DNA of 64,000 nucleotides from Gamarada debralockiae. Taxonomy: Eukaryota > Ascomycota > Leotiomycetes > Helotiales > Hyphodiscaceae. The DNA is taken from positions 1 through 64,000 of the forward strand of contig NXFV01001211.1 of the NCBI GenBank assembly GCA_002803225.1, read 5' to 3'. The notes under the pieces are model-generated. The model did not search any database. It had not been told where the DNA came from and saw nothing but the letters and a program-made list of their open reading frames with translations. Both the position numbers and the translations under genes were made by a program. Numbering within the stretch: the stretch's first letter is position 1; the number at the start of each line of letters is the position of its first letter. This document shows, in pieces, positions 33,739 to 46,505 of the stretch.

Positions 33739-34164
33739 CCTAGGCCCTAAAACCCTTCAATCTCGACAGCGCCTCCAAATCCCTAGCATCGCGGGAGCCG
33801 ATATTACCTCCACCAGACGCGCTCTCCGAAGCTCCGACAGATGTCTCTACACCATCACCTCCGGAAGCGCTGCCCGCAGCCGTTCCGGGAGATGTGGCAC
33901 TGTCTCCGCCGCTTGAGAAGGGGATGATGGTGGGTACGGGTGCGGGCGCCGGGAATAAGGTGTGCGTTAGAGAGAGGAGACCGGCGAGGGATGGGGGAGT
34001 GTTTTACTTTGGGGTATAGCGGGTATTTGTTTTGATGGAATGGGGAGATGGGGAGACGTGGATGTAGATTTGGGTTTGTATTGAAGGGTAGGGATGAAGG
34101 GAGATGCGAATTGTCTGTCGGGTTGGGAGGTCTTGTAAAGAGCTGGAGGTTTACTGGAGTTCAT
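33739..34164 (-). CDS. Possible small gene, Pro/Ser/Gly-rich product, frameshifted in a C run
   Basis: From the ATG at 34164 the frame reads MNSSKPPALYKTSQPDRQFASPF and stays open to about 33990. There a run of five C bases separates it from a second frame that continues coherently (PSLAGLLSLTHTLFPAPAP, a Ser/Gly/Ala-rich stretch, then RDARDLEALSRLKGFRA) to TAG at 33741-33739. Composition on both sides is coding-like, so I infer one protein of about 140 residues with a one-base indel or assembly error; an intron at this point is not excluded. Family not recognised. The Ser/Pro-rich N terminus without acidic residues could be a mitochondrial presequence, which is only a guess. Confidence 0.4.
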
Positions 34165-35005
34165 GTGTCAGTTGAAAGAGGATGAGAGCCAGAAGGTTAT
34201 CAGAAGTGATCCAACTGCGTCCTCGTGACTCATCTCGAGCCCTGTCCATCAAAGATAGCTGGATCCTGTTCGGACGTATCGTCAAACTGGGGTAGTGCGG
34301 GGTAGTTTTAGATTGCTTTACACTTGGCAGAAGCTGTTCCGCAGGGAGCATGTAGGATGTTGAACCGATCAACCCAATCATCTCAGGGATCGAAAATTTA
34401 TATTTTTTTTTCCCCTGAAATCCATCTGCCTGATAGGGGAGAACGAATGACCTTAGGATGGAATGGTTCAAATCTAAGGATCTTGTGTGGCCCAGATTCG
34501 CGACTGACTTGCTGTACCCCTGATCCATAACCGAATAGGGAGTTGCGGTTTCGGATACCATAAGGAGCAAGAAATACTCGATTAACTGGCCCTTGATTTA
34601 AAAAGCGAAGTCCGGCGGGGTAAATAAAATTTTGGAACGCGGAAAATAAAGAATGTGAAGATAGGAGAATGGAAAAAGGGGGTGTTGTTGATTGGAAGTG
34701 TCATTCCCGTGTTTTCTATGTACAGTCTAGCGAACCTGCCCTCCAAACTCCGTGGGTATGGCAAAGGCCCAAGGATTCCATCGTATGATTGTTCACAAAA
34801 GTAGTCATTAATATTGTTAGGCTCCGTGCAGATAAAAAAACGAGGATAATCGGATAATGTAGTCAGAAATGGAAGTGTGATTCGGAGACGTCGGGGAAGC
34901 TGGCATTGACGAAGGGAAGCCAATCGATAGGCCATAACTGATCGTGGGTCCTCCATTCCTTTCCCGATACGACTCCACTCCTTTGTAAAAAGTTGCTCTT
35001 CCTCC
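34165..35005. other. Intergenic, no recognised gene
   Basis: A minus-strand frame of 139 codons (34151-34570) overlaps the start of the previous candidate gene but shows no motif. The right end is the 3' region of the Sfk1-like gene. Confidence 0.35.
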
Positions 35006-36025
35006 TTAGAAGTTCCTCGAAGGCGCCACCGGCTCTGGCTTATATCCATTCACATCATTAACCCCATCCGCATACCCATTACCCACTGCATTCCCATTAG
35101 CATAAGCGTGTCGCTCCTGCTGCATCCCACCCGGATATCCTCGATTCCTACTCTCCTCCTCCATCGCAGTCGCGCTCTCGATCTCTGTCTCTTTGGACTT
35201 GAAACCGTTCTTCATCGTAACCGCGGGTATGAAATCGATCGCAAAACTCCAGACGTAGAAAGTGTAGATGAGCGCAATGACCCATTCTACTACTGCGGCA
35301 GGATTGTAGTGGTCGCGATCTCGTAAGACGCCGAAGGCAATGGCGAGTCCAACCTCGACGAATATGAATGCCAGTTTTATCCAGAAGGAGATGCGCAGGT
35401 GGCGGTGCTCGCGGTGGTGGATTCCGAGACGTTGATATTCGGCGCAGATGAAGATTGCTGAGACGATGTAGCCAGCGCTAAGAGTTCATTAGCCTGCAGT
35501 TCCATCAGGAGCTCAGGCAAGCATCTCAGGGGAAGATGGCCAGCTTACATGAAAATAACCAAGCAAGCGTCATGGGCGCTGTGGTGATTAACATCATTCA
35601 GGCACGTCAACAGAATAAGCCCGATGCCTCCAATAATAGCAGCAATGATCGAGCATACTGCCAAGATTTTCTGGTCTTTGGAATCGTTGCGCACTAGGCG
35701 CCCACGGTGTCGGAGCCAGCGCTCGGCGATGAATACAAGGTTGAATGTCACGACTGTGACGGTTCCGGCTGCAATGAAGAGGGGCTGGAGTTCGTGGGCT
35801 CCAATATCTGAGATGTAGCTGCGGATTGAAATGTCAGTTCAATAGTGGAATCAGGAATCAGAGATGTGGGCAGAGGGGCACGAACGCTATGTGTTGACTC
35901 CGGCCCATGGGAGTGAGATGCTCAGAGTGCTTGTCGACTGTCCACCACAACAACATACCCAGCAGCATTCCAAGCCAAACACACCCTGAGAATATGGGCA
36001 CAAACCAGTATGAGAGCCCGAACAT
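35006..36025 (-). CDS. Frag1/DRAM/Sfk1-family multi-pass membrane protein
   Basis: Exons 36025-35886, 35818-35549 and 35477-35006 sum to 293 residues. It begins MFGLSYWFVPIFSG, a first membrane helix. QHIAYISDIGAHELQPLF, the signature of this family, is created exactly across the first intron junction. Further helices are TVTVVTFNLVFIAERWL, ILAVCSIIAAIIGGIGLIL, AGYIVSAIFICAEYQ, and two C-terminal ones around IKLAFIFVEVGLAIAFGVL and WVIALIYTFYVWSFAID. About six helices precede a hydrophilic tail rich in Asn, Gly and Glu. Yeast Sfk1 acts at the plasma membrane with the phosphatidylinositol 4-kinase Stt4, and this relative may share such a role. The first intron has a non-standard GTTCGT donor, accepted because it restores the conserved junction. 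Confidence 0.87.
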
Positions 36026-37584
36026 CTTGGACGACTTCACAGTCGTACTGCGCCGGCAATAAAAAGAAGTTCCCGATGAAGCTATATAAATTCTCGGAGA
36101 GGAACAGGGACCTCGTTGTACGGCTCCAGGACCTAGAGAGAACGAGTGAGACTGGAGGCAACGACAATTATTATGAAGAAAGAAAGAAGAAAGTTGGAAT
36201 CAGGAAATTGAGATGAAGTCAACATTGGGATTAAAAACACAACTATTTTGCTTCGCTACCACGTCATAATCGTGCATCCGAAGCAACCGGTGCGGTCGGT
36301 GTTGAAGTAGCGCATTTGCCTCGCCGATTCCAGCATCACACCTCCACCGAGATGCACACTCAGCATCTGGACATGGATAGTAATCGAGTTGCCCAATCGA
36401 GGTACCATGCGAGATATCTTTTCCTATGATGTAGAGACTCTGACAGGAAAAAATTTTCGCAAAGTTTCCTTTCGTTAGAATTCTCCCAGAGCTTTGACAC
36501 CGTACAGCCGTGGAAGAGCAAGTCCTCCGTCGTGAGAACCGTGAGAACCGTGAGAGACTCGAGTCTTCATCTCTACACGTGTTGGATTTCATGGCATCGC
36601 ATCTGAGAAGGAATCGATCTCGTTGCAGCAATTTGGAACTTTCCTGGCTTTACGATGTAGATTCATGACTCGCCAGCCGTGCGCGACACTTGTAACTTCA
36701 TTCAATCCATCAAAGAATGGATCCGAATCTCATGCAGCGAAATACAGTCGATATTGTCCTGGAGACTTGTTTGGGAGATATTTGAAAGATGAAGCCAAGA
36801 GATGTCGTCGAATTTCGTGTTTGATGTTCCACGAGCGATGAGAGACGGGGGAGAGAAGCCTGGAGGAGCAGAAATGTGGGGCCGACCGGGAACAACTTTC
36901 GGTCGCTTGGCGTCCCTTCGCCTCCAATTTCACCCACTGAGCTCAGGTCTTTGGCTCCGTACGGTATGTCCGATTTGAAAGCCACCGCTGGGCGAATACA
37001 GAAGAGCTGTTCCAATTCGCGGATGCAAACAGCCGTCCCATGAAGCCGGTTTGATTTTGACTTCAAGGGTGGTGAGGGGAGCCTGCGTCAATTCAGCCCA
37101 GACACAACTGACAGCAAATGACCAACAATGTTTTGTTTCAATCCCTGATGGCCAAGCAACGAGGCTTTATTGAGCTCCTCATGGCCAATTGACAGCTTCG
37201 GCAGCCTCCTCGATCAGGCTTCAGCAAGTAAGCACTCCAGGTTCCCCAAGCACTCGTCTTACATTACTATCTGTCGAACATTTGATTTCCTCTCATTCTA
37301 TTGGCTGCCCGAGAAGTCAGGCTTCACAACGTCGGAGGACAAGGTAGACGCACTGGCCAGCAATTTGCACGGAGCTCCAAACCATCTCCCCACCCCCGCA
37401 TTTCCCCAAGTAAGCCACCAGTGTACCATCAACGTTGTTCCCACCCCCGTCCACACCCATGTTCCAACTCCCAAGGATCTGGACAGAGCTATTTAATCTC
37501 GCCTGATCTCCAGTTTATTTCGTGCATCTTCTAAGCTTCTGCAACCTCAGATACCTTCCTTCTCCAACGTCATCCTTGGATAAG
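36026..37584. promoter_or_regulatory. Divergent promoter region between Sfk1-like and MFS genes
   Basis: About 1.55 kb with no gene supported; minus frames at 36200-36631 and 36710-37066 lack motifs. A C/T-rich stretch at about 37380-37560 precedes the permease ATG, as is common for fungal promoters and leaders. Confidence 0.4.
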
Positions 37585-39273
37585 ATGGCCGATCATAATG
37601 TTGAGGAAAAGGGAGTGAGCACTCCCACCCAGCACTCTGCTAATGGATCTGCCGAGGAGAAGACAGAGCCAACCTATCATCATGATCAGGCTGGGTTGAT
37701 GGACAATCTTCGTGAGGTGGCAGAGCGGGGTCATCTTGCGACAGACAAGTAAGCTTCGTTCGTCAGCCCCGTAGAATATTTACTTATGATTGTCAAAGGT
37801 ACGGTCATCCAATCGTTCAATTCGACCCCAAGGCAGAGGCCAAACTTCTGATGAAAATTGACCTTTACATTGTTCCGACTGTTGCTCTTCTCTATCTTTT
37901 CTGCTTTATTGATCGAGCAAATATCGGTAAGGCACCTGCAGAGTATACGTATTGATTCGTGTCTCTAATGCTTTCTTCCAGGTAACGCAAAGATTGCCGG
38001 CTTTTCGAAGGACCTCCACCTTGAAGGTTACGATTACAACGCTATTCTATCCGTATTCTACATCTCATACATCATTTTCGAAATTCCTTCCACCATAGCA
38101 TGCAAAAAGATTGGCCCTGGAAAATTCATTCCCGCCATCTCCCTCGGTTTCGGTATCTGCTCCGTTTGCACCGGTTTCGTCCACAATAAACACAGCGCAT
38201 CTGGGGTCCGTTTCTTGCTCGGCATGTTTGAAGCTGGTATGATGCCTGGAATCGCATATTACCTCTCCAGATGGTATCGCAGATCCGAATTGGCATTCCG
38301 CTTGTCTCTATACATCGTGATGGCTCCTCTCGCAGGCGCTTTTGGCGGTCTTCTCGCATCTGGAATCCTGAAGCTGTCCCATTTTGGCGGCCTTCACTCC
38401 TGGCGCATGATTTTCGCTATCGAGGGAATAATCACCTGTGGCCTTTCAGTCATCTCCTTCTTCACGTTGACCGACCGGCCAGCTACAGCGAGGTGGCTCT
38501 CGCAGGAAGAGAAAGATCTTGCAATTGCACGAGTCAAGTCAGAGCGTATTGGCACCACTGAGGTCCTGGACGGAATCGACGTAGCCAAACTCAAGCGCGG
38601 TATCTTTAGCCCGGTTACACTCGCAACAGCGTTCATCTTCCTTCTCAACAACATCACAGTTCAAGGCCTCGCTTTCTTTGCGCCCACAATCGTCGCAACC
38701 ATCTACCCTAAGAAAAGCGTCATCTTCCAGCAACTGCACACCGTACCTCCTTATGTCGTTGGCGGCTTCTTTGTCGTTGCCTTCAACTTTCTAAGCTGGA
38801 AGACAGACAAACGAAATATCTACATCACACTGTCTACACCACTCACCATGATCGGCTACATCCTGTTCCTCGCCAGTGAAAACCCACACGTCCGCTACGG
38901 CGCCACCTTCCTCATCGCCGCTGGCGCTTATGCCTACGGAGCGCTTTGCAACGCCCAAGTCGCTGCGAACGTCCTATCCGATACTGCGCGCTCAGCTGCG
39001 ATTGGCACCAACGTGATGCTTGGAAACACAGGCGGTTTGATCTCCACTTGGTCATTCTTGCCGTCCGACGCACCCAACTATCACATTGGCAACGGTCTCA
39101 ACCTCGCTACGTCCTCGACGATTTTCATCTTGTCCATTGTATTGTGGTTCTGGATGCGGTCAGATAACAAGAAGAGAGAGAAGAAGGACGTTGACACCAT
39201 ACTGGCTGGACTGAGCTTGAAGCAGATTCAGGATCTTGATTGGCGTCATCCGGCTTTCAAGTGGAAGCCATGA
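37585..39273 (+). CDS. MFS transporter, allantoate permease (Dal5/anion:cation symporter) family
   Basis: Exons 37585-37748, 37799-37926 and 37982-39273 sum to 527 residues; introns are 50 and 55 nt. After a hydrophilic N terminus the Dal5-type pattern starts with MKIDLYIVPTVALLYLFCFIDRANIGNAKIAG, in which the DRANIGNA block spans the second intron. It continues with FYISYIIFEIPSTIACKKIGP, FLLGMFEAGMMPGIAYYLSRWYRRSELAFR and GGLHSWRMIFAIEGI. Twelve membrane helices are expected, and length is typical. Members import allantoate, ureidosuccinate, nicotinate, pantothenate or similar organic anions with protons at the plasma membrane; the substrate here cannot be told. The end, LDWRHPAFKWKP, is a common C-terminal form in the fungal family. 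Confidence 0.93.
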
Positions 39274-40129
39274 TTTTGGACGGGCGGGTTTGTGTCTCCC
39301 GAAGATTGAAACGAAGTAGCTTCTTTTGTCGCAGATAATGAGGTTCTTGAAGTAAGCCCAGAAATTCGGAGCTGTAATTGTTTCCTTTTGAGCAATATAC
39401 CAAATGGCTGTTAGGCCTTAGTTTATTCTTCATCCCAATCACATCCCTCAGTCTGATTTTGGATACTACTACGTGATCTCCACGCCCTCCATGCCAATCA
39501 GTAACACTAGTGCCAATTATGTCTTGTTACTCTCCAAGTAGGTAAGAATCCAGACTGCCCCATGCATCAAAGCCTCAAAGGGCTATATTAGTGGATCCGT
39601 ACTAGTGGTACCCAACGATCGCGACTCCAGCTGGAGCATTTGATTGGCCGCATTGCCTTCCCGTGCCTCTAGTTAGTCCCACTAGGCTTTTTCAGCCCGT
39701 GCTCAGGCATGAATTCGGCCCCCGCAATAGCACAAAAGTCATGGTTCACCCACAGAGTATTATCGCTCAAACAGAATGTTTAACATAACATCTAGAAATG
39801 TTCTAATACTCTGCCAACATCATGACATTGCTACTCCCTACTACCTTGCATTAACATAAAGCGTATAAGCATCGAAAGACGAAATAATAAGGAATCAAAG
39901 CACTTACATGCACAACTCAATCGTACCCCCAGAATTTGCGCAATGCGTCAACAAACGGGTCGCGAAATCCTCCGTATGTGTGGAGACCGTTGTGGGATGG
40001 TTGCACCAAACCGTCATCCACAAGGTTCGAAATCCTATGTTGTTCTGGTGTGGTGAACCCCATCTACATGACGGGCACCTACTGCCCTACCAAGACTTCG
40101 TACTCTACAACATATCGCTGTCGGCTGTA
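39274..40129. other. Intergenic with a short hairpin
   Basis: No gene supported. A 10-bp perfect inverted repeat, cagagtatta (39753-39762) and taatactctg (39804-39813), with further matching bases inside, could form a hairpin of about 60 bp or be the remnant of a small inverted-repeat element. Confidence 0.4.
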
Positions 40130-41640
40130 AATCGCAACACCACTATTTTTCTCATATATAGGACTCATCGGACAGGAACGCTCTCTGGATATCGCCTGGC
40201 CGGGGAAAGAGGTCATCAGGTGTTTGGTCAGGCTGCGAGCGGACCACTCATTTGGACTGCAACTTTCTGTCGATTTATCCGTAAAGGAAAACGACATACA
40301 GCTCGAAGACTCGATACAACCCTTAAGAGCGATAGTAGCGCTGACACTGTAATAGCACCAGGGAGGCACCTTAACGAGATCTACACCGCTGTCCTCGAGC
40401 ATTCTATCCCCACGAATACACCGACGAGGAGAAAGATGAGTCATATCGCATACTAGGAGAAGTTCTTAGAAGCATCATTGTTCTATTCGCGGCGCTTTCT
40501 GCATGCTCTTTGAGCAGGTTGCTCTATATTCCAAAGGAGGACATCAATCAGACGATAGAGGATCTGCACTCCATCCTGGATGTTCCAAAGGACCAATCCC
40601 GGGCCCTTTGTCTCTACCACCCATCATTCCGGGATTTTCTCCTTAATAAGGAGAAGTGCAAGGATCTAATCTTCGGAGTGGATAAGAAACAAGCACGCCG
40701 GATGCTGGCTGACGACTGTATCAGGCTTATGTCGACTTTTCTGAAGCAGGACATATGTGGCCTCAGCGCTCCCGGTACACTTGTTATCGACGTTGAGAGC
40801 AGCCGAGTAGAACAGTGTCTCCCACTGGAGCTCCAGTATGCATGTCTGTATCGGATCCAGCATGTTCAGCACAGCTGCTCTCAACTTCGCGATAACGACC
40901 AAGTACACCAGTTCTTGCAAGAGCTTCTTCTTCACTGGCTTGAGGAATTCGGGTAGATAGGAAAGGTTTCTGAAGGGATTCATGCTATCGCTTCGTTAGA
41001 CTCGTTTGCTCCGGTCTGTTTACCTCCAGTGTGACAAACATTGTCGCTAACACTTCAGTTACTCTAGTGATTGCCGCCACCTTTCAACTTTCGTCTACGA
41101 CACCAAGCAGTTCGTTCTCTATAATCGGCCAGCAACTGAGCAGGCACCCCCTCCAAACATACTACAGCGCCCTTGTATTCGCACCGACGACGAGCATTAT
41201 AAGAATGAAGTTCAAGGACTGTATACCCAGATGGGTTCGAAGATTACCAAAGATTGAGAACAATTGGAATGCGTTGCCGCAGACGCTCGGAGGCCATTCG
41301 GCTTCGGTCTTGGCCGTGGCCTTCTCGCCGGACGGCAGACACTGGTGTCGGCATCAAATGGCAAGACGGTCAAGCTTGGGGCGCTGGGTCAGGAGCACTA
41401 TTGCAAACGCTCAAGGGCCATTCGAATTACGTCATAGCCATGGCCTTCGCACCGGATGGCAAGACGCTAGCGTCAGCATCAAGTGATAGAACGGTTAAGC
41501 AGTGGGACACCAGGTCGGGAGCGCTGCTGCAGACGCTTGAGGTTGACTCCACTATTGAAACCCTTTCCTTCTCCAATAGCGATATGAGTTCAGAAGTGGT
41601 TAGACAATATTCTGATAAGGTGAGAAATATCAAGATATAG
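40130..41640 (+). pseudogene. Relic of a NACHT-WD40 NLR-like gene
   Basis: Broken plus-strand frames line up in order with the middle and end of fungal NACHT-WD40 proteins. Parts seen are SGPLIWTATFCRFIRKGK and HLNEIYTAVLEHSI, a frame change to YTDEEKDESYRILGEVL, and an intact block (about 40510-40956) with LSRLLYIPKEDINQTIEDLHSIL and YHPSFRDFLLNK. After more frame changes come two WD40 units with GGHSASVLAVAFSPDG and KGHSNYVIAMAFAPDGKTLASASSDRTVKQWD. The P-loop and N-terminal effector are missing, and only about two of the usual many WD repeats remain, so the gene is dead and truncated at both ends. Family members sense non-self and trigger regulated cell death. Confidence 0.82.
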
Positions 41641-42632
41641 GAGAATTTGAGCTCTGATTGTGTAAAGTATCTCCATTTCGTTTCGCAGGGAGAGGGGTTA
41701 TCCTCCAAGACGTGTTCTCCAATCTTTTGTCGTCTCTCTTACCTGACCCAAGGACGCAAAAGTATTCTGAATAACAAAAGGGAGCAACTAAGGAGGGAGA
41801 AGTTGGGCTTGTTTAAAGAGGCCATAAGTTTGGAAAGACACATGAAGTTGACATTACTATAATCATGCGTAAGAATAGTCAGTATTACATTTACAGGTCT
41901 CTGAATCGGGAATCTTTGCCACCAACTATGAGGCAGATTAGGAGTCAATATTCTTGCTTGTGTCTCCACAGTTTACTTAGATTCAAGTGGCAAGCTTCAT
42001 ACCCTCTCCCTAAGAACCTACTTCCGGATGACATAGAGAATCAGTCACAGCCACCTTTACGACGCAAATAAATGATCTTGGGCAGAAACTGCTGTTGAAT
42101 ACTATCGATAGACACAACAATGCTTGTAGACACAACAAATTGTGAAACAATAACCTTGTTTCGTTCTTGCTCCCTCACTGATCCACAGTTCCGAATACCC
42201 TGCTCTGAGAAGCCAGGAACATTAATGTCTATACTCGGATCGATCCCCTTCCTCGTGAAATCAACACACGTTGCCTGATTGCGCAAGTCACTGGCTCAGT
42301 CATCCTTCCCTGCTAAAAGAGCCATGGAAGTGGGATCAAAATGATGAGGAGTACAAGGTCAAATTGAGATTATACACAAAATTATGGAGTAAAAGGAAGA
42401 AGCAAATCCACACAGTCGGCTCCTGCAAAAATATTCATTTATACCATTGTCTCCATTTCAACTCGTGGACCTATGATCAATCATATTAAATTGAAATAAG
42501 ACCGGTGAAAACCCTGCATCTCACCATTCTCATCGCTTACTTATCCGCTGTCCACTTGTGGGTTAATGCACAAGCCGAAGGCCTGATCCACCCCTATAGA
42601 CTCATCAGATATAAGTAAAGAAATCTTACAGT
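41641..42632. other. Intergenic, no recognised gene
   Basis: About 1 kb with frames of 60-81 codons on both strands, none recognised. The right end is the 3' flank of the AAA ATPase gene. Confidence 0.35.
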
Positions 42633-45031
42633 CTACTTATGAATATTTTCCATAACGGTCATCACCGTCTGAATGTGCTCCCTGTTTAGCGGCACATTCT
42701 TCCTCACTGCTATAAGTGTTGCCGTCTTGATGATATTTTTGATCTGGCGACCGTTAAGTGGAATCTCTCCAAGGACATCAAGATCACTCTCTTCTATCCC
42801 GTCGGCCAGTCCCGAGATGGTAAGAAGGTTATTCCAGATATGACGTCGAGAGGAGGCTGAGAGCTCGGGATAGTTGATGCTGATATGAATGCGGGAGTGG
42901 AATGCGGGATCGAAAGTTTGAACACGGTTTGTGGTAAGGAAAAGGATGCCTTCGTAGTATTCGAGGACTCGGAGGAAAACTGGGTTGGATTTAAATACAG
43001 ATGCAATGAATCTGCAATTAAAGGGTCAGAAGGCACTTACTTGAAACTAATTTGTTTCGCTCCAGATCGTGCAGACTCCGTTGCTCCAGAAATACGTCCG
43101 CTTCATCAAGGAGCAAGATCGCATTCCACTTAGTGACGATTTCCAAGATTCCTAATAGCATCGATTCCACAGACCGAGGATCGAGGCCAAGATCTCCAGC
43201 GCTGATCGCATACAATGGGACACGCATAGTTTCAGCAACTGAAAGAGTCAAAAATTAATGATTGACTCCCAAACTTAAATCAAGCTGACACCTCCGAGCT
43301 GGACAGAAGAGCTAACATACCTGATTCAGCAGTCAAAGTCTTGCCAACTCCAGTTGGTCCAGAGAGCAGCATGATTATTCCTCTACCTGTGGTATTAATC
43401 AGAAACCAAGCACGATGTACGACGTCTATTGAAAGGGTCATAACTATAATATTACTCACCCTTTCCTGGAATAACATCATCAAAAGTGTCTCTATACTTC
43501 AATTGGCCCTCTGCAAACGCTAATATAAGTTCCTTGTGCTCTCCTGGAAGAACGAGACTCTCGAAAGCATTATCGCTCCACTCTATCTCTGTCACTGAAT
43601 CAACGGAGAAGCATTCTGCCGAATGTTAGACAGGTCGCCTTAACAGTAGGGAAACAACACCTACCCCATCTTTTGCTTTTCAAGGCGTAGCCCTTGACTA
43701 TAGGACTAGTAAGCTGCTGCTGCTCCTCTGTGAGCAGAGGGACTTCTCTCTCTTCGGCTTCATCTTCGGCGGGAGTGCTGTGGAATTTTGATCTGATGTT
43801 TTGGTATCCTACAGGTGGCCCCGGAAGAGGTCCTGGTCCGTAGCGCGGTACATCAGGTCGAATGCCTCCTGGTGGTGGCGGCGGTGGCGGCCTTTCGTAA
43901 CGAATACGGACGATATCCTGTGGCGGATTCATGGCGTCTTCGTCCTCTCCAGACAAAGGGAGGAGGTTAATATGAGTCGGATTGTAGCGGTTGTAGGATT
44001 GAGTATCGATTATAATGCGGCTATTGCCCTGAATGTTTTTCACATGTAAATATCAAGGCAGCTGTACAAAAGGCTACGAGGAAAAGGATACTAACGCTCA
44101 ATTTACGAGAACCGCTTCGCGCCTGATTCCCACTACCAATGTCGTCGTACGCCTTGAAATGATACCCGCGAAGCTCCTCAAACTTCTTCCCCCTCGCAAT
44201 TAACTTGTCCTTTATTTGCTCCTTATTCTGGTGAAACTCAAGAGGAAACACCCGTAACTGTGTAATCGGCTTGGTCCCATTAAATCTTGAAATAATCTTA
44301 TGTTGGACGCCCCGACCGAATTCAGTACCGCTCCAGTCGACATTTTCACAATCGGCTTCGAAGCCGTCGTAGCCAAGTTTTCCATATTTGAACTTGAAGC
44401 AACACTCTTCGCCATTTTCCCTCGCGAATACTATATCTCCAGGGCTGAAGATAGTCCAGATTAGGTCATAAGTGATAACGTTGTGAGAAAGGAGATCCTT
44501 TTTAGCGGCAATAGTGTCTTTGAGCTCCCCGTGTAGAGTCTGGAAAAGAAGTTCCAAATGACTTTTGGTTTGGGGGTTTTGTTCTTCTTCGGTAACTTTC
44601 GACAGTTTGTCCCAGCGATGTATGAATGGTTGGAAAGGGGCGGAGAACTCTAGCCGCTGTAACTCAGTTATGATTCCAGGATAGCCTTCCAACACCGGTT
44701 TGAGAGCAGACTTCAGGAAAGGGCTTTGAACCACAATGGAATCAATGACCCATAGCTTCTTACTATTGTCCCTACTTCTCATGTTTCGAACCAAAAGGGC
44801 GTAGCCGGCTGTTTCCACGGACTCTACTGGCTTCATTTCAGCATCATCAGGACACGTATCGAGCCAAGTAATACGGCCATGGCGTGATTCGGGTCCTTCG
44901 TAGATATTCTTGACAACGCATTTGATCCCCATACCTGCAGGCTCTAATCCGCCCATCCATATGATTGTTCCATTATCTTCGCCGGGTGATGACAATGGAG
45001 TGGATACATTGCTCGTGAAATTTATGTCCAT
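42633..45031 (-). CDS. AAA-family ATPase with fungal DUF-type N-terminal region
   Basis: Six exons, 45031-44096, 44028-43665, 43615-43460, 43386-43321, 43238-43041 and 42979-42633, sum exactly to 688 residues. The first 400 residues form the region common to fungal AAA proteins of this type (YDLIWTIFSPGDIVF, YHFKAYD). A Pro-rich linker follows. The AAA core has Walker A GPTGVGKT (about 495-502), encoded on a 22-codon exon, Walker B ILLLDEAD (about 548-555), then LEYYEGILFLTTNRV (sensor 1) and LNGRQIKNIIKTA (sensor 2 region). The family has many members in filamentous ascomycetes, with no fixed role beyond ATP-driven remodelling. All junctions restore conserved text, and introns are 49-82 nt. 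It lies tail-on to the NLR relic and divergent from the intact NLR. Confidence 0.92.
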
Positions 45032-46505
45032 ATTGCAGATACTCCAGTGGATAGAAGGTCGTTGAGCCTATTTTGTGAGATAATATCGAGGATTTAGAGG
45101 ATTTGGTCGGTGCTTTGCCCCTATTACGGGAGTTTGATGGGGATTGGGGTTTTAATGTGTTAAGTCCCGCCTCAGGTCGGCCACTTTGAGGCAGGCAACG
45201 GTTTAGGCAGACGAGTCTTTGACGCCTTCCTGCACGACAAAATCTGTGGCACGAATAAGCACAGAACTTGGACGCTGCCATTGCGAAACGTCTTTGGACT
45301 GCGGCTACTGCAGGAAACAAAAGCCAATTACAAGTGTCAAACAGTGCTACTCGGTCAAGAGACACTTATACCGAGCCTTCGGATTGGATTTCGATTCACA
45401 CGAGTATCCAATCATCGAAACCGAAACACACACTTGTAAAATATGATGAGTCTCCAAAATGCATCAGGTGCACAGCCTTTGGTCTTGCTTTGGAGGCTGC
45501 ATCCCTGGTCACCTGTTAGCAAGGCAGGTTATGTACTGTACGGTGCGCGATAGTCACAGTACCAAAATAATCCAGATCGAAAAATCGAAAAATCGAAAAA
45601 TTAGAAAATTAGAACAGCTCTCACAGTACATATAGTACGATATAATGCCTCGCCTTTGTAAGAACTTTGATATTATAAAGGAGGAGATCCGCAGTTAGTA
45701 TCTTATAAAGATCTCTCGCCAACTGACCTTTATGTCTATATTAGAGAGTATTTAGGTCTTAAAATCAACTCTTATATAATAAAATTATAATTAAGGGAAT
45801 AAGGATTCACAAACTATATTACTCGAATTCAGTTAATAAAATATTTAAGGGGGAGGGGAGAGTACCAATCGAAGCTTTGGTGGAGTCACTGCCTCGGTCC
45901 GAGCCGCAGCGGCATAAAGCCCTAATTGTGAGGCTGACGATTCAACATGTGGGTGACCAAATGAAGGTGCTGGCGATGTTCTTTCAATTTACCCTTCCCC
46001 CGAAATTATTCAATTTCTATTTGAGAGGAAACCATGTATTCTATCGAGTGCATGAAGCATCATGCATGCAACTTCCCCTAAGAACCCATGTCGGGAAGTG
46101 GGGGGTGCTCCGCACGAAGGTAATCCGGGTATCGGGTATCTAACGTCTGTGCCTACATAGGCAAAGATTCGCCGCCAATATTTCGTACGGTAGACTCCCT
46201 TTGATGGGTCAGTACGAAGGTACTAAAATCTCACCAAGGACATTGCGTTTCAGCTGGTGCTCAGCTGGTTCAGCCGCCGGTTTTTGGCCCCAAAGCTGCA
46301 GCCTCGTCTGACATAAACATGCTAGACTTTTTGTATTAATCATGCAGGCGATCACATAAGTGAATTTTTCTCTCCCTCATCTCCTAGGACTTCAATATTA
46401 CCCTCCCGCTGAAAACTATTATTGCAATCGCGTTTCATTTCATTCCTTCGCCCCTTTTGATCGCGACGTTGCGAAGTACCGGTATTTGAATTTCTCGTGG
46501 CAAAT
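45032..46505. promoter_or_regulatory. Divergent intergenic region with AT-rich repeat patch
   Basis: It separates the AAA ATPase and NLR starts and should hold both promoters. Around 45575-45615 the word atcgaaaa/attagaaa repeats five to six times, followed by AT-rich DNA to 45850. No gene supported. Confidence 0.45.

Noticed and set aside
33301..33750. 149-codon plus-strand open frame
   Set aside because: It is antisense to the end of a better candidate on the minus strand, rich in Pro/Ser/Leu from complementary codons, and has no family features.
40025..40040. ggttcgaaatcc-like word suggesting a tRNA T-arm
   Set aside because: No acceptor stem, D-arm or anticodon arm could be built around it.
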